NCBI GenBank assembly: GCA_964398055.1
Contig: CAYNLK010000042.1
Coordinates: forward strand, 1-52,054
DNA length: 52,054 nucleotides
Reading direction: 5' to 3'
Source: CAYNLK01 sp964398055
GTDB taxonomy: Bacteria > Chloroflexota > Anaerolineae > 4572-78 > J111
The translations under genes were made by a program, and so were the position numbers. The notes below the pieces were generated by a model. The model was given only the letters and a program-made list of their open reading frames with translations, had not been told where the DNA came from and searched no databases. This document shows, in pieces, positions 15,209 through 24,312 of this stretch. Every line of letters begins with the position of its first letter. Position 1 is the first letter of the stretch.

Positions 15209-16443
15209 AGGAAAGTGATGAGCTGTATCCAATGTTGTCAGTTGAAGAGGCCGTAGCCCGGTTTCTGAGCCACTTCAAACCGCTGGAATCGGAGACGGTC
15301 CCCATTTTGGAGACGTTGGACCGAGTCCTGGCCGAGGACGTGACCGCGCCGTTGGATATTCCGCCCCTGGCCAACACGGCAATGGACGGCTACGCCGTCC
15401 GCTGTGACGACACCGGCGGCGCTCGACCGGATGCGCCCCGCCGGCTGCGAGTTGTCGCCGATTTGGCCGCCGGCTATGTTATGGATCAACCGATTCAGCC
15501 CGGCACGGCGGTGCGAATTATGACCGGCGCGCCTGTGCCGCCCGGCAGTGAGGCGGTGATCCCATTTGAAGAGGTCGAAATAGCCGGCGACGAAATTCTG
15601 GTCTTCAAGCGATATCCTCACCACCAGAATATCCGCGCCGCCGGGGAAGATGTCAAAGCGGGCCAGGTGGTGCTAAGTCGGGGGACGGTCTTAACGCCGC
15701 CGGCTATCGGCATGTTGGCTGCCCTGGGGCGCCCGGAGGTGGCCGTTCATCGCCGCCCAAGAGTGGCCCTGCTCTCCACCGGCGACGAAGTGATCGAGCC
15801 GGACGCCCCCTGGCAGCCGGGAAAAATCCGCGACGCCAACAGCTTTTCCAACGCGGCCCAGGCGCTGGCGGCAGGCGGCATTCCCCTCCGGCTGGGCATT
15901 GCCCGCGATACCGTTAACGACCTGACCGCCAAAATCAAAGCCGGCCTGGAGCAGGGCGCCGACCTGCTGGTCACCTCCGGCGGGGTGTCGGTGGGCGACT
16001 TTGACGTGGTCAAAACCGTCCTGGCCGCCGAAGGTGAAATCAACTTCTGGCGGGTGCGCATGAAACCGGGCAAGCCATTGGCCTTTGGCCGGATACAGGG
16101 CGTGCCGCTGCTGGGACTGCCCGGCAACCCCGTCTCGGCGACCGTATCCTTTGATATGTTTGCTCGTCCGGCTATCCTGACCATGCTGGGCAAAACCGAC
16201 CTGGCTCGCCCCACTATTGAAGCCGTGCTGGTGGACGAAATCAAACGTAAGGACGACCGGCGCCATTATGTGCGGGTCACTCTGGCAGAGCGCCAGGGAA
16301 GCGTATACGCCCATTTGACCGGAGATCAAGGTTCGGGTATTCTGCTGTCGATGGTTCAAGCCGATGGGCTGGCCATTATTCCTGCAGAGATTGATCGGCT
16401 GCCGGCCGGGTCTGCGGTCAAAGTGATGCGTTTGCGTTGGTGA
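15205..16443 (+). CDS. moeA: Molybdopterin molybdenumtransferase MoeA
   Basis: A 412-residue MoeA, normal length. Family landmarks include DIPPLANTAMDGYAVR, MTGAPVPPGSEAVIPFE, the MoCF domain GGVSVGDFDVVKTVL and PLLGLPGNPVSATVSF. It inserts molybdate (or tungstate) into adenylylated molybdopterin. ATG 15205 overlaps the CsoR-like stop (ATGA), and its own stop overlaps the next arsR start (TGATG), so mog, csoR, moeA and arsR form one translationally coupled unit. The catalytic product should feed the bis-PGD enzymes downstream. Confidence 0.95.
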   Translation: MKESDELYPMLSVEEAVARFLSHFKPLESETVPILETLDRVLAEDVTAPLDIPPLANTAMDGYAVRCDDTGGARPDAPRRLRVVADLAAGYVMDQPIQPGTAVRIMTGAPVPPGSEAVIPFEEVEIAGDEILVFKRYPHHQNIRAAGEDVKAGQVVLSRGTVLTPPAIGMLAALGRPEVAVHRRPRVALLSTGDEVIEPDAPWQPGKIRDANSFSNAAQALAAGGIPLRLGIARDTVNDLTAKIKAGLEQGADLLVTSGGVSVGDFDVVKTVLAAEGEINFWRVRMKPGKPLAFGRIQGVPLLGLPGNPVSATVSFDMFARPAILTMLGKTDLARPTIEAVLVDEIKRKDDRRHYVRVTLAERQGSVYAHLTGDQGSGILLSMVQADGLAIIPAEIDRLPAGSAVKVMRLRW

Positions 16444-16784
16444 TGGAAAATATGATTGGTAAACATCAGCGGACAATTGGTCCAACGGCTTGCTGCACCC
16501 TGGACATCTCCGGCACAGAACAGACGCAGTTGATTAAGATGTTCAAAGCCCTGGGCAACCCTATCCGTTTTGAAATTATGAAATACCTGGTAACCCATCC
16601 CGGCTGCATCACCGGCGACATTGTGGAATTTTTACCTATCGCCCAGGCTACGGTCTCGCAGCATCTGAAGGTGTTGCGCGAGGCCGGTTGGATTAGCGGC
16701 GTCACCGAGGGGCCGGCTGTTAATTACAGCCTGAATGCCGCCAATATCAAATGGTTCAGGTCTAAAATTTTGGAAATTTTTTAG
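16443..16784 (+). CDS. ArsR-family regulator, CgArsR-type cysteine layout
   Basis: A 113-residue ArsR protein: MFKALGNPIRFEIMKYL and the recognition helix AQATVSQHLKVLREAGW. Cysteines fall at 17, 18 and 55 (ACC at the N-terminus, PGCITGD before the recognition helix). This matches the Cys15/Cys16/Cys55 arsenite site described for Corynebacterium glutamicum ArsR, so As(III) or Sb(III) sensing is likely. The ATG overlaps the moeA stop. It lies immediately before a two-component system, suggesting that metalloid controls the cofactor genes or that operon. Confidence 0.85.
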   Translation: MENMIGKHQRTIGPTACCTLDISGTEQTQLIKMFKALGNPIRFEIMKYLVTHPGCITGDIVEFLPIAQATVSQHLKVLREAGWISGVTEGPAVNYSLNAANIKWFRSKILEIF

Positions 16785-16817
16785 GCGCGTCCGCAGCCGT
16801 TGTTATTGAGAGGAAAT

Positions 16818-17930
16818 ATGTCTAACAGAGTCACGATTGAGCAAATATCTTTACTGCGTAACATAATGTGCTATCTGGCCTGCCACCCGAACCGCCACAC
16901 GCCGGCAGACCTCAGCCAGGTGCTGCGCCAGTTGGTTGAAGGCCTGGAACTGGCCGCCGCCGGAATTTACTGGCACACGGGTGAGCAATTACAGCCGCTA
17001 GCCCACTGGCCGCCGCAATTCACCCCGCCCCCACCTGGCCCAGTTACGGACAGTAGCTCTGAACCGGACCAGCCAACAATAGTTCCTATGCACTGCGACG
17101 GGACTATTTTAGGTCAATTGTGGTTGGTTACTCCCCGCCAATTGACCCCCGACGAAGAGGATTTTGTGACTCTGGCTGCCAACCAATTGGCGATTATCTG
17201 GCAAAATACCCGGCTTTACAGCCAACTGGCTACGCTGGCCACGCGACGCGGTGAACTGCTACGCCGCCTCATCGAGGCCGATGAGCAGTGTTCCCGCCGC
17301 GTTTCACGTGAACTTCACGATGAAATCAGCCAGGCGCTGACAGCCCTGTTATTTGAGGTAGAAACCATTATGACCACGGATCGTTTTGATCAGGCCGAAC
17401 ACATTGAACATCATCTCAACCATTTAGGTAGCGAACTGGTGCGGGTGACGGATGAGGTTAACCGCATTGTGCTGGACCTGCGCCCTACGTTGCTGGAAAA
17501 CAATGGCCTTGTGGCAGCGCTGGAGTGGTACGGCGCTGAACGGCTGCGTCTGGCCGGGGTAAAGCTGCATCTTTCCACCAGTGGGCAGTGTATCCCCCAA
17601 CTGTCTGAGTGTGTCACCACGATGCTGTACCGGATTGGACAGGAAGCCCTGGCCAACATTGCCCGCCATGCCCAGGCCAAAAATGCCTTCCTGACGATTA
17701 TTTGCACAAACAACCACCTTTCGCTGACCATAGATGATGATGGCTGCGGTTTTGAAGTGGCTGACTTCCTCAAGAATCCTACAGGTTTGCAGGGAATTGG
17801 GCTGTTAGGTATGCAGGAACGAGCGCATTTGATTGACGGTGAATTAACAATTACCTCCAAACCCGGCCGCGGCACTCATCTTAACGTAAAAGTACCACTG
17901 AACAACGAGGTTGTGAATGGCGCCCATTAA
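16818..17930 (+). CDS. Soluble NarX/DegS-type histidine kinase with GAF-like domain
   Basis: A 370-residue cytoplasmic kinase with no membrane segment. Residues about 30-135 look like a GAF sensor; a helical DHp of HisKA_3 type follows with phosphoacceptor His167 in SRELHDEISQALTAL; the HATPase domain has DDDGCGFEV and GIGLLGMQERA. Cysteines in the first 25 residues (IMCYLACH) could tune sensing. ATG 16818 follows GAGAGGA; the upstream ATG 16800 lacks a site. It overlaps the response regulator by 14 bases, so the pair is coupled. It probably controls the molybdo-enzyme operon at 18.7 kb. Confidence 0.88.
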   Translation: MSNRVTIEQISLLRNIMCYLACHPNRHTPADLSQVLRQLVEGLELAAAGIYWHTGEQLQPLAHWPPQFTPPPPGPVTDSSSEPDQPTIVPMHCDGTILGQLWLVTPRQLTPDEEDFVTLAANQLAIIWQNTRLYSQLATLATRRGELLRRLIEADEQCSRRVSRELHDEISQALTALLFEVETIMTTDRFDQAEHIEHHLNHLGSELVRVTDEVNRIVLDLRPTLLENNGLVAALEWYGAERLRLAGVKLHLSTSGQCIPQLSECVTTMLYRIGQEALANIARHAQAKNAFLTIICTNNHLSLTIDDDGCGFEVADFLKNPTGLQGIGLLGMQERAHLIDGELTITSKPGRGTHLNVKVPLNNEVVNGAH

Positions 17931-18576
17931 AATTCTGATCGCCGACGACCATGCGGTGCTGCGCGATAGTCTGGCCGCCTTTTTGGGATTGTATCCTGAA
18001 TTGGAAATAATCGGCCAGGCCGCCGACGGGCTGGAGGCCATCGACCAGGCGATGCGCCTGCAGCCCGATGTCTTGTTACTGGATATTGGGATGCCTAAAC
18101 TGGGCGGCCTGGAGGTTACCCACCGACTCAAACGGGATTTGCCGCACTGTAAGATCGTCATCTTGAGCCAGTATCACGATCCCGATTACGTTTTGCCTCT
18201 CCTCAAAGCCGGGGCTAATGGCTATGTGTTGAAAAAAGCAGGCGGTAAAGAGGTAGTGCAGGCTATTCAAGCCGTCTCGCGAGGGGAAGCTTACCTTCAT
18301 TCGGCGGTGGCGCAAACGGTGCTGGAAACCTCGGTGCGGGGACAACAAAGCTGGACCGGATCGCAAAACGTACTCACCGACCGGGAACGAGAAGTGTTGG
18401 TCCTCATCGGCGAGGGCAAAACCAATCAGGAAATCGCCCGGATCCTATCGATCAGCCGCAAAACCGTTGATAAACACCGGGCCAATTTGATGGAAAAACT
18501 TCAGGTCAATTCACGGGCAGAGTTGATTCGCTACGCCCTGGAGCAAAAAATTATCCCCTCCAACAACTCCAAATGA
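17917..18576 (+). CDS. NarL/FixJ-type response regulator
   Basis: A 219-residue two-domain regulator. The receiver carries Asp10/Asp11, phosphoacceptor Asp56 (LLLDIGMP) and the conserved Lys in YVLKKAGG; the C-terminal LuxR-type helix-turn-helix has LTDREREVLVLIGEGKTNQ and SRKTVDKHRANLMEKL. It is the partner of the kinase at 16818. The 160-base gap after it holds two palindromes before the TorD gene, which may be sites for this regulator or for a Crp/Fnr protein. Confidence 0.93.
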   Translation: MAPIKILIADDHAVLRDSLAAFLGLYPELEIIGQAADGLEAIDQAMRLQPDVLLLDIGMPKLGGLEVTHRLKRDLPHCKIVILSQYHDPDYVLPLLKAGANGYVLKKAGGKEVVQAIQAVSRGEAYLHSAVAQTVLETSVRGQQSWTGSQNVLTDREREVLVLIGEGKTNQEIARILSISRKTVDKHRANLMEKLQVNSRAELIRYALEQKIIPSNNSK

Positions 18577-18648
18577 TATCTTTCCCTTGAAGCGGCTAAA
18601 AAGTGGTATTTTGCCACCCCCCTGGTAGCCATTTTCCCCATTTTCAAA

Positions 18649-18665
18649 TTGTGAAATTAGTCACA
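18649..18665. promoter_or_regulatory. CRP/FNR-type palindrome upstream of molybdo-enzyme operon 1
   Basis: TTGTGAAATTAGTCACA contains TGTGA-N6-TCACA, the Crp-type consensus. It ends 70 bases before the TorD start. A 15-of-17 copy is found before the second molybdo-enzyme operon at 35470. Binding by a Crp/Fnr regulator encoded elsewhere is inferred. Confidence 0.65.
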
Positions 18666-18677
18666 TAATATAGTCTG

Positions 18678-18691
18678 GTGAAACAATTCAC
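18678..18691. promoter_or_regulatory. Second palindrome upstream of operon 1
   Basis: GTGAAACAATTCAC is a perfect 5-4-5 inverted repeat whose centre lies 27 bases from that of the site at 18649. It may be a second operator for the same or another regulator, or overlap the promoter; the region is AT-rich with TATAGT at 18669. Confidence 0.45.
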
Positions 18692-18735
18692 ATTTTGGAT
18701 TTGTTTTTCTGACCAGGTAATCCAGGGAGTCCTCC

Positions 18736-19335
18736 GTGAATATGACCAACGCAGAGCGGGCTACTTTGTATCACCTGCTGGCCCACTGTTTCAGTTATCC
18801 TAACGTTTATCTGCCCGAGTCGCTCAAAGGGCTGCTTGGCGAATTGCGGATTGAATCCTGGGATAGCGACAGTTGTGGCCGGCCTGTTCTACCAATGGCC
18901 CCTTTTACGCGCGCCCTGGCCGGCCTTGATGCCAATGGAGTTGATTTATTGCAGCAGGAGCACCGGCGACTGTTTGGTCACAAAAGCTCAACCGGGGTAT
19001 GTCCGGCTTGCGCCTGTGCCTATCGCCCCGACAGCGCCATTGAGTCTCTGCGTCAGGACGCCCAACAAATATATGCCGCCTGGGGGATTGTCTGTGCGCC
19101 GGAGCGAGCCGTTCAGCTTGAGACCCAACTGGAATTTATGGCCTATTTGTACCGCCAGGAACAAAAAGAAGAAGCCGTCGTGACTACCCGGGAGGAGTTT
19201 TTTTACAAACAGGCCCTGGTCTGGTTGTTGCGCTTTAGCGCCGCTGTCGAAAAAAACAGCCGGCTCGACTTTTATTGCGGGGCCGCTCGACTGATGGCCG
19301 TATTCTTGAAAATGGAGGCCATAGCTATGTTCTAG
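18736..19335 (+). CDS. TorD/DmsD-family molybdo-enzyme chaperone
   Basis: A 199-residue helical protein of the TorD/NarJ type. LYHLLAHCFSYP at the start, LLQQEHRRLFGH and the E-x2-FMAYLYRQEQ helix are family features. These chaperones bind the Tat signal of the catalytic subunit until cofactor is inserted. An added CPACAC segment (about residue 94) may bind metal. GTG 18736 has GGGAG upstream; ATG 18742 is an alternative. The client is probably the catalytic subunit 80 bases downstream. A second TorD gene follows that subunit. Confidence 0.82.
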   Translation: MNMTNAERATLYHLLAHCFSYPNVYLPESLKGLLGELRIESWDSDSCGRPVLPMAPFTRALAGLDANGVDLLQQEHRRLFGHKSSTGVCPACACAYRPDSAIESLRQDAQQIYAAWGIVCAPERAVQLETQLEFMAYLYRQEQKEEAVVTTREEFFYKQALVWLLRFSAAVEKNSRLDFYCGAARLMAVFLKMEAIAMF

Positions 19336-19417
19336 GGTATGCTGTCAGCCTGATCTTCGTTCATCACATCTTTTATGCCGTATCAAAAACAGATTTCAAG
19401 AAAGGAGTCAGAAGTTG

Positions 19418-21655
19418 ATGAGTTTTTCAAATAAGTCGCTCTCGCGGCGACAATTTTTCAAAGTAGGCGGCGCAGCCGCAGCCGGAGCAGTGTTGGGCAG
19501 CCGGATGACCTTTTTCACCCCGGCGGCTCAGGCGGCTTCGCTTCAGGCTAGCACCGATGGCCAACTGTACGGGGTATGCGGGGTGTGCAGCATGGGTTGC
19601 GCCTACATTGCCCATCTCAAAGAGGGGCGCATTACCTACCTCACCGGCAATCCGGCGGACCAAACCGCCCAGGGCAAGCTGTGCGTCAAAGGTTATTCCG
19701 GTCTGCGGCTGCTGTATGACCCGGACCGGCTAAAATATCCCATGAAACGGACCAACCCGGACAAAGGCATCGGGGTGGACCCGGGTTGGGTGGTCATTTC
19801 CTGGGACGAAGCCCTGGACCTGACGGCCAACAAGTTCAAGGAAATCAGCGATACCTACGGCCCGCAGGCGTTGATGGTGGTGGCCCGCGGCCAGACCTGG
19901 CAAAAGCATTTTGCCAACAGCCTGGGAACCCCCAACCTGATTTCCCACAACAACACCTGCTACACCAGCCACGATGTGGTCTGGGGGGCGATGGTCACCG
20001 GCAAAGGCCGCAGTTGGACGGTAGACTACGAAAACAGTCAATATATCCTAGCCTTTGGCTGGGATGGCCTGGGCAAATCCAAAAATCACTGGGGCCAGTC
20101 GGTGTTGGCGGCGCTGGATAACGGGGCCAAACTGGTGGTCTTTGACCCGCGCCTGTCTATTACGGCCGCCAAAGCTCACGAATGGATTCCCATCAAACCC
20201 GGCACCGACCTGGCCGCTCTGCTGGCGATGATCAACGTCATCATCAGCGAAGATTTGTACGATCACGACTTTGTGGCTAACTACACCACCGGCTTTGCTG
20301 AACTCAAGGCTTCGGTTAAAGAATACACCCCGGATTGGGCCGCGCCGATCTGTGAAGTGCCGGCCGAAACCATTGCCCGGATTGCCCGCGAATTTGCGAC
20401 CACCAAACCGGCCGTAGTTGCCTCCCATAAGCGCGACGCCGGCGGCCCTAACTATCGCAACTCCTGGCAAACGGCGGCTTGTTTTGTGATTATGGATGTC
20501 CTGGCCGGTAGTTTTGACCGGCCCGGCGGCCACGTCTTAGACCGCCAGCCCAAGCTGCCCGACCTACGCGATGTGTGGGAGTTCCCGGACTATCCCGACG
20601 CCATCAAAGGGCCGCGCATCGATGGCCTGGAAAAGTTCCCGCTCACCTACAAATTGGGTAAAGGCTCCTTCAGCACGCTGGCCGAAGGGATTTTGTCCCA
20701 AAAACCCTACCCGCTGAAAGGCGCCTTTTTCTGGAAACACAACATCCTGGCCTTCCCCAACCCGCCCCGCCTGGTCGAGGCGCTCAAAACGCTTGATTTT
20801 ATCGCCGTGTCCGATGTGCTGCCGACCGAAATTGTGCAACTGGCCGACGTGGTGCTACCCGATAATACCTTTTTTGAATCGTTCGGGTTGGCGGCTCGCC
20901 AGTACCACGCTATGTATCCCCAGATAGCCCTGCGCGAGGCTTTGCCGGCGCTCTACGACACCAAAGGCTTTGGCACAGTTGCTCGAGAAATCGTCAAGCG
21001 GATGGGATTGGAGGAGTATGCCCCGGACGGAATGGACGGCAAGGGGTTGATGCAGGCCCAATTGGCCGCCCTGGAAACCACCGTCGACGAGATGAAGGCC
21101 ACCGGCGGCATGTGGGGCGAACCGAAACCGCTTCAGCCCAAAACCGAATTTGGCACGGCCTCAAAAAAGATTGAACTTTACGCCACCGCTCTGGAGGAAA
21201 AAGGCTATTCGCCCCTGCCGCAGTGGCAGCCGGCCGGCGCCGTCACCACCGATGAGAAACCTTTCCACCTGCTTATCTGGCGGCGGCCCTGGCACCGCAT
21301 GACCCAATCTCAAAATGACCCCATCCTGGCTCAACTGGAACCGGAAAACAGCGCCTTGCTCAACGCCCAAACGGCCCAAAAGTTGGGCATCAATGAAGGC
21401 GACGAGGTCTGGGTAGAGTCAATCGCCGGTAAAATCCGGTTGAAAGCCGCAGTCACGCAGGGTCTTCGGCCTGATTGTGTCGCAGTGGCCCACGGCTTTG
21501 GCCATTGGAGCGACGCCCTGTCTGTAGCCAAAGGCCGCGGGGCTAACGACGGCGACCTGATACCCGACCGCACGGTGGAACAACAGTTGGCCGAAGGCGA
21601 CCCCGGCGTGTCGGCGATGATGGAAGATGTGGTGGTCAATGTCTACAAGGCCTGA
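19418..21655 (+). CDS. Tat-exported molybdopterin oxidoreductase, catalytic subunit (PsrA/PhsA-like)
   Basis: A 745-residue member of the DMSO-reductase family. The Tat signal is SRRQFFKVGG (twin Arg 9-10). Cys54, 57, 61 and 89 form the C-x2-C-x3-C-x27-C 4Fe-4S site. Cys181 (HNNTCYTSHD) is the likely Mo/W ligand. The C-terminal molydop-binding domain includes NAQTAQKLGINEGDEVWVES. Length and ligand fit polysulfide/thiosulfate, arsenate-like or formate-type branches; the substrate cannot be read from sequence alone. FdhD in the operon points to a sulfurated active site. ATG 19418 follows AAAGGAG. It works with HybA/HybB-like subunits, exchanging electrons with quinone. Confidence 0.88.
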   Translation: MSFSNKSLSRRQFFKVGGAAAAGAVLGSRMTFFTPAAQAASLQASTDGQLYGVCGVCSMGCAYIAHLKEGRITYLTGNPADQTAQGKLCVKGYSGLRLLYDPDRLKYPMKRTNPDKGIGVDPGWVVISWDEALDLTANKFKEISDTYGPQALMVVARGQTWQKHFANSLGTPNLISHNNTCYTSHDVVWGAMVTGKGRSWTVDYENSQYILAFGWDGLGKSKNHWGQSVLAALDNGAKLVVFDPRLSITAAKAHEWIPIKPGTDLAALLAMINVIISEDLYDHDFVANYTTGFAELKASVKEYTPDWAAPICEVPAETIARIAREFATTKPAVVASHKRDAGGPNYRNSWQTAACFVIMDVLAGSFDRPGGHVLDRQPKLPDLRDVWEFPDYPDAIKGPRIDGLEKFPLTYKLGKGSFSTLAEGILSQKPYPLKGAFFWKHNILAFPNPPRLVEALKTLDFIAVSDVLPTEIVQLADVVLPDNTFFESFGLAARQYHAMYPQIALREALPALYDTKGFGTVAREIVKRMGLEEYAPDGMDGKGLMQAQLAALETTVDEMKATGGMWGEPKPLQPKTEFGTASKKIELYATALEEKGYSPLPQWQPAGAVTTDEKPFHLLIWRRPWHRMTQSQNDPILAQLEPENSALLNAQTAQKLGINEGDEVWVESIAGKIRLKAAVTQGLRPDCVAVAHGFGHWSDALSVAKGRGANDGDLIPDRTVEQQLAEGDPGVSAMMEDVVVNVYKA

Positions 21656-21659
21656 GGTG

Positions 21660-22304
21660 ATGAGCCAACTTGAAATTGATGAGACGGTTCGGCCGACCGC
21701 TTACGAACTCCTGGCCTGGGGGTTGACCTACCCCACCGCCAGTATGGTGGCAGACCTGGCCGACTGGCAAGCTGTTCTGGCCGAAACCTTTGCGGCCGTC
21801 GGGCTGCCAGCGGCCGGGGTCGGTGAGGCGTTAGCCGCTCTGCCCCAGGCTGAGGCCGACCGGCGGCAGGCCCTGCAAATAGAATATACCCGGCTGTTCA
21901 TCAACGGCGTGCCCCACGTGCTGGCCCCACCCTACGCCTCGGCTTATGCCAATACCGGCCTGTTATTGGGCCAGCCGGCCGAAGCGGCGCTGCGAACCTA
22001 CCGGGAAGCCGGGTTGGTCTTTGCCGCCGACACCCACGAACTGCCCGACCATATCGCGGCAACCCTGGAATTTATGGGCTATTTGGGCCGGCAGGAACTG
22101 GCTGCCCGGCACAGCGGCCAGTTGGCTATGGCCGACCAGTGGCTGGAGCGCCAGCGGAACTTCCTGGCGCAACTGCTGCTGCCCTGGACCACCACCTGGC
22201 AGGCACGTGTGGTTGAACATGATCGAACTGACTTTTATGCCGCTTTGGCCCGCCTGGTTGTAGCCTGGCTGCAAACCGAAGCCAACCGGCTGGAACGGAT
22301 CTGA
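21660..22304 (+). CDS. Second TorD-family chaperone
   Basis: A 214-residue TorD-like helical protein: YELLAWGLTYPT, IEYTRLFINGVPHVLAPPY (the typical YTRLF and P-PY motif) and LEFMGYLGRQELAA. It starts at ATG 21660, four bases after the catalytic stop, with GAGGTG upstream. It is clearly diverged from the TorD at 18736. Two different chaperones flanking one catalytic gene suggest separate roles, for example signal-peptide binding and cofactor loading, or a second client such as the enzyme at 37424. Confidence 0.85.
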   Translation: MSQLEIDETVRPTAYELLAWGLTYPTASMVADLADWQAVLAETFAAVGLPAAGVGEALAALPQAEADRRQALQIEYTRLFINGVPHVLAPPYASAYANTGLLLGQPAEAALRTYREAGLVFAADTHELPDHIAATLEFMGYLGRQELAARHSGQLAMADQWLERQRNFLAQLLLPWTTTWQARVVEHDRTDFYAALARLVVAWLQTEANRLERI

Positions 22305-22329
22305 TCTTACCTTAAAGGAGAATCTGATT

Positions 22330-23097
22330 ATGAGTCGAGCAATGCTAATTGACATTACCAAGTGTTTGGGTTGCAATGCCTGCACCCAGGCTTGTAAAAC
22401 AGCCAACAACGTGCCGGAAGGCATGTTCAGAACCAAAATAGAGGAACATGAAGCCGGAGTTTATCCCACGGTCAAAGTCAATTTTGTTAAAAATGCCTGT
22501 AAACATTGCCTCAAACCGGCTTGCGCCTCGGCCTGTACGGTGGGAGCGTTGCAAAAAATGGCGGATGGGCCGGTAATCTACAACAGCAGTAAATGTATTG
22601 GCTGCCGTTATTGCATGTATGCCTGCCCGTTTGGCATTCCCAAGTTTGAGTGGGACAAACAACTGGCCTTGATTGACAAATGCGACCTCTGTATTGGCCG
22701 GGCCGACGGCGGCGTTGGCCCCGCTTGCGCCGAGGCCTGCCCGTTTGGGGCCATCACTTACGGCGACCGGGATGAGCTGTTGGCCGAGGCTCATCGCCGT
22801 ATTCAGACCCATCCGGATCGCTATATCAACCACGTTTACGGCGAGCGGGAAGCCGGCGGCCTGTCGATTCTGTACCTCTCCTCCGAGCCGTTCAGCGAGA
22901 TCGGTTTCCACGAGGTTGGTGAAGAGTCGCCGGCCTACGCCAACGAGGAAGTGATGCATGCCACACCCACCGTGGCCGCCGGAATGGCCCTGACCTTAAC
23001 CGGCATCTACTGGATGATCAAACGGCGCAATAAGCGCCAGGCTGAACAACTGGCCGCGGCGATTGAAGCGGCTACTGCCAAAAAGGAGGAACAGTAA
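22330..23097 (+). CDS. HybA-like 4Fe-4S electron-transfer subunit with C-terminal anchor
   Basis: A 255-residue four-cluster ferredoxin subunit. Cluster motifs include CLGCNACTQACK, CKHCLKPACASAC, CIGCRYCMYACPFG and CDLCIGR with later CAEACP. Residues about 215-233 form a membrane anchor followed by lysine/arginine, as in HybA. No Tat signal is visible, so it should ride out with the catalytic subunit. AAAGGAG lies before ATG 22330. It passes electrons between the membrane subunit and the molybdenum site. Confidence 0.92.
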   Translation: MSRAMLIDITKCLGCNACTQACKTANNVPEGMFRTKIEEHEAGVYPTVKVNFVKNACKHCLKPACASACTVGALQKMADGPVIYNSSKCIGCRYCMYACPFGIPKFEWDKQLALIDKCDLCIGRADGGVGPACAEACPFGAITYGDRDELLAEAHRRIQTHPDRYINHVYGEREAGGLSILYLSSEPFSEIGFHEVGEESPAYANEEVMHATPTVAAGMALTLTGIYWMIKRRNKRQAEQLAAAIEAATAKKEEQ

Positions 23098-23099
23098 TT

Positions 23100-24284
23100 A
23101 TGACTCGCACGCTCGTTAGAGAATTACGCAACATGCCTTTGGGCATCTATTTGTTAGCTTTGATCACCGTTTTGGGGCTGGCCGTGGGCGTTTATCGTCT
23201 GTACGCCGGGCTGAGCCCCACCACTAACCTGAACGACGCCTATCCCTGGGGGCTGTGGATTGGTTTTGACCTGTTTATGGTAGCCTTCTCCGGCGGAGCC
23301 TTTACCCTGGCCGCCATTGTGTACGTACTGCAAATGCATGAATTTCATCCGGCTATCCGGCCCACGGTACTCACCGGGCTGGTTGGCTATAGTTCGGTAC
23401 TGGTCATTTTGGTGATGGACCTGGGTCGCTGGGATCGTTTCTACCACTTTTTGATTTACCCTAATCTCAATTCCGCTCTGTTCGAGGTCAGTTGGTGTAT
23501 ACTGCTTTACACCATTGTGCTGGTTTCGGAGTTTAGCCCGGTGTTTTTGGAGCGATTTGGCCTAAAACGCGCCCTGGCCATTGTCAAAAAATTGACCCTA
23601 CCGCTGGTTATCATCGGCGTCACCCTGTCCACGCTGCACCAGTCGTCACTGGGAACCCTGTTTGTAGTGATGTCACAACGGCTGCACCCGCTGTGGCATT
23701 CACCTGTTATTCCCTTCTTTTTCTTTGTTTCCTCCGTAGCCGCCGGGCTGGCGATGGTCATCGGCGGGGCCACGGTCAGCAAGTGGGTCTTCAAGCGGAC
23801 CCTGCCCCGCCAACTGGTGGGAGAATTGGCCTGGTTCCTGCCCTGGGTGTTGGGTTTTTACCTGATTGTCAAATTGGGCGAACTGATTGCCGTCAACGAG
23901 TTTGGTTTACTCTTGACCGGCGACTATTACAGTCTATTATTCTGGGCCGAGTTGATCATCGGCGTCATCATCCCGATGGTGATGTTCTCATTTAAGGAGG
24001 TGCGCAACAGCCGGGTCTGGGCCCTGGTGGGGTCGGCGCTGATCCTGGCTGGTATCTTCCTCAACCGTTTCAATGCTACCTGGTTCGCCCTCAAGCCGGT
24101 CGAAGGCTACTCCTACACTCCGCACTGGATGGAAATTGCCATTCAGGTCGGTGTGCTGGCCGGGGCGGTGCTGGTTTACACCCTGGTGGGCCGCTACTTC
24201 CCCCTGTTTGAAGGCACTATCCATCCCGATGAGGAAACCGACGCGGTGGGCCTGCCAACGCCTGTTTTTCCCGGCGGCAAGTAG
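23100..24284 (+). CDS. HybB-like NrfD-family membrane subunit
   Basis: A 394-residue polytopic protein with about ten membrane segments, matching HybB within the NrfD/PsrC superfamily: YPWGLWIGFDLFMVAFSGGAF near the start and SSLGTLFVVMSQRLHPLWHSP in the middle are characteristic. It exchanges electrons with menaquinone. The gene starts two bases after the HybA-like stop. A HybAB-like pair with a bis-PGD catalytic subunit instead of a hydrogenase is seen in several formate and sulfur-compound enzymes. Confidence 0.92.
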   Translation: MTRTLVRELRNMPLGIYLLALITVLGLAVGVYRLYAGLSPTTNLNDAYPWGLWIGFDLFMVAFSGGAFTLAAIVYVLQMHEFHPAIRPTVLTGLVGYSSVLVILVMDLGRWDRFYHFLIYPNLNSALFEVSWCILLYTIVLVSEFSPVFLERFGLKRALAIVKKLTLPLVIIGVTLSTLHQSSLGTLFVVMSQRLHPLWHSPVIPFFFFVSSVAAGLAMVIGGATVSKWVFKRTLPRQLVGELAWFLPWVLGFYLIVKLGELIAVNEFGLLLTGDYYSLLFWAELIIGVIIPMVMFSFKEVRNSRVWALVGSALILAGIFLNRFNATWFALKPVEGYSYTPHWMEIAIQVGVLAGAVLVYTLVGRYFPLFEGTIHPDEETDAVGLPTPVFPGGK

Positions 24285-24312
24285 TGATTATTCTGGCAGA
24301 AGGGCTAAACCT

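Noticed and set aside
18577..18650. Possible terminator after the first response regulator
   Set aside because: Only a 4-bp GTGG/CCAC stem is present, with no following T-run.
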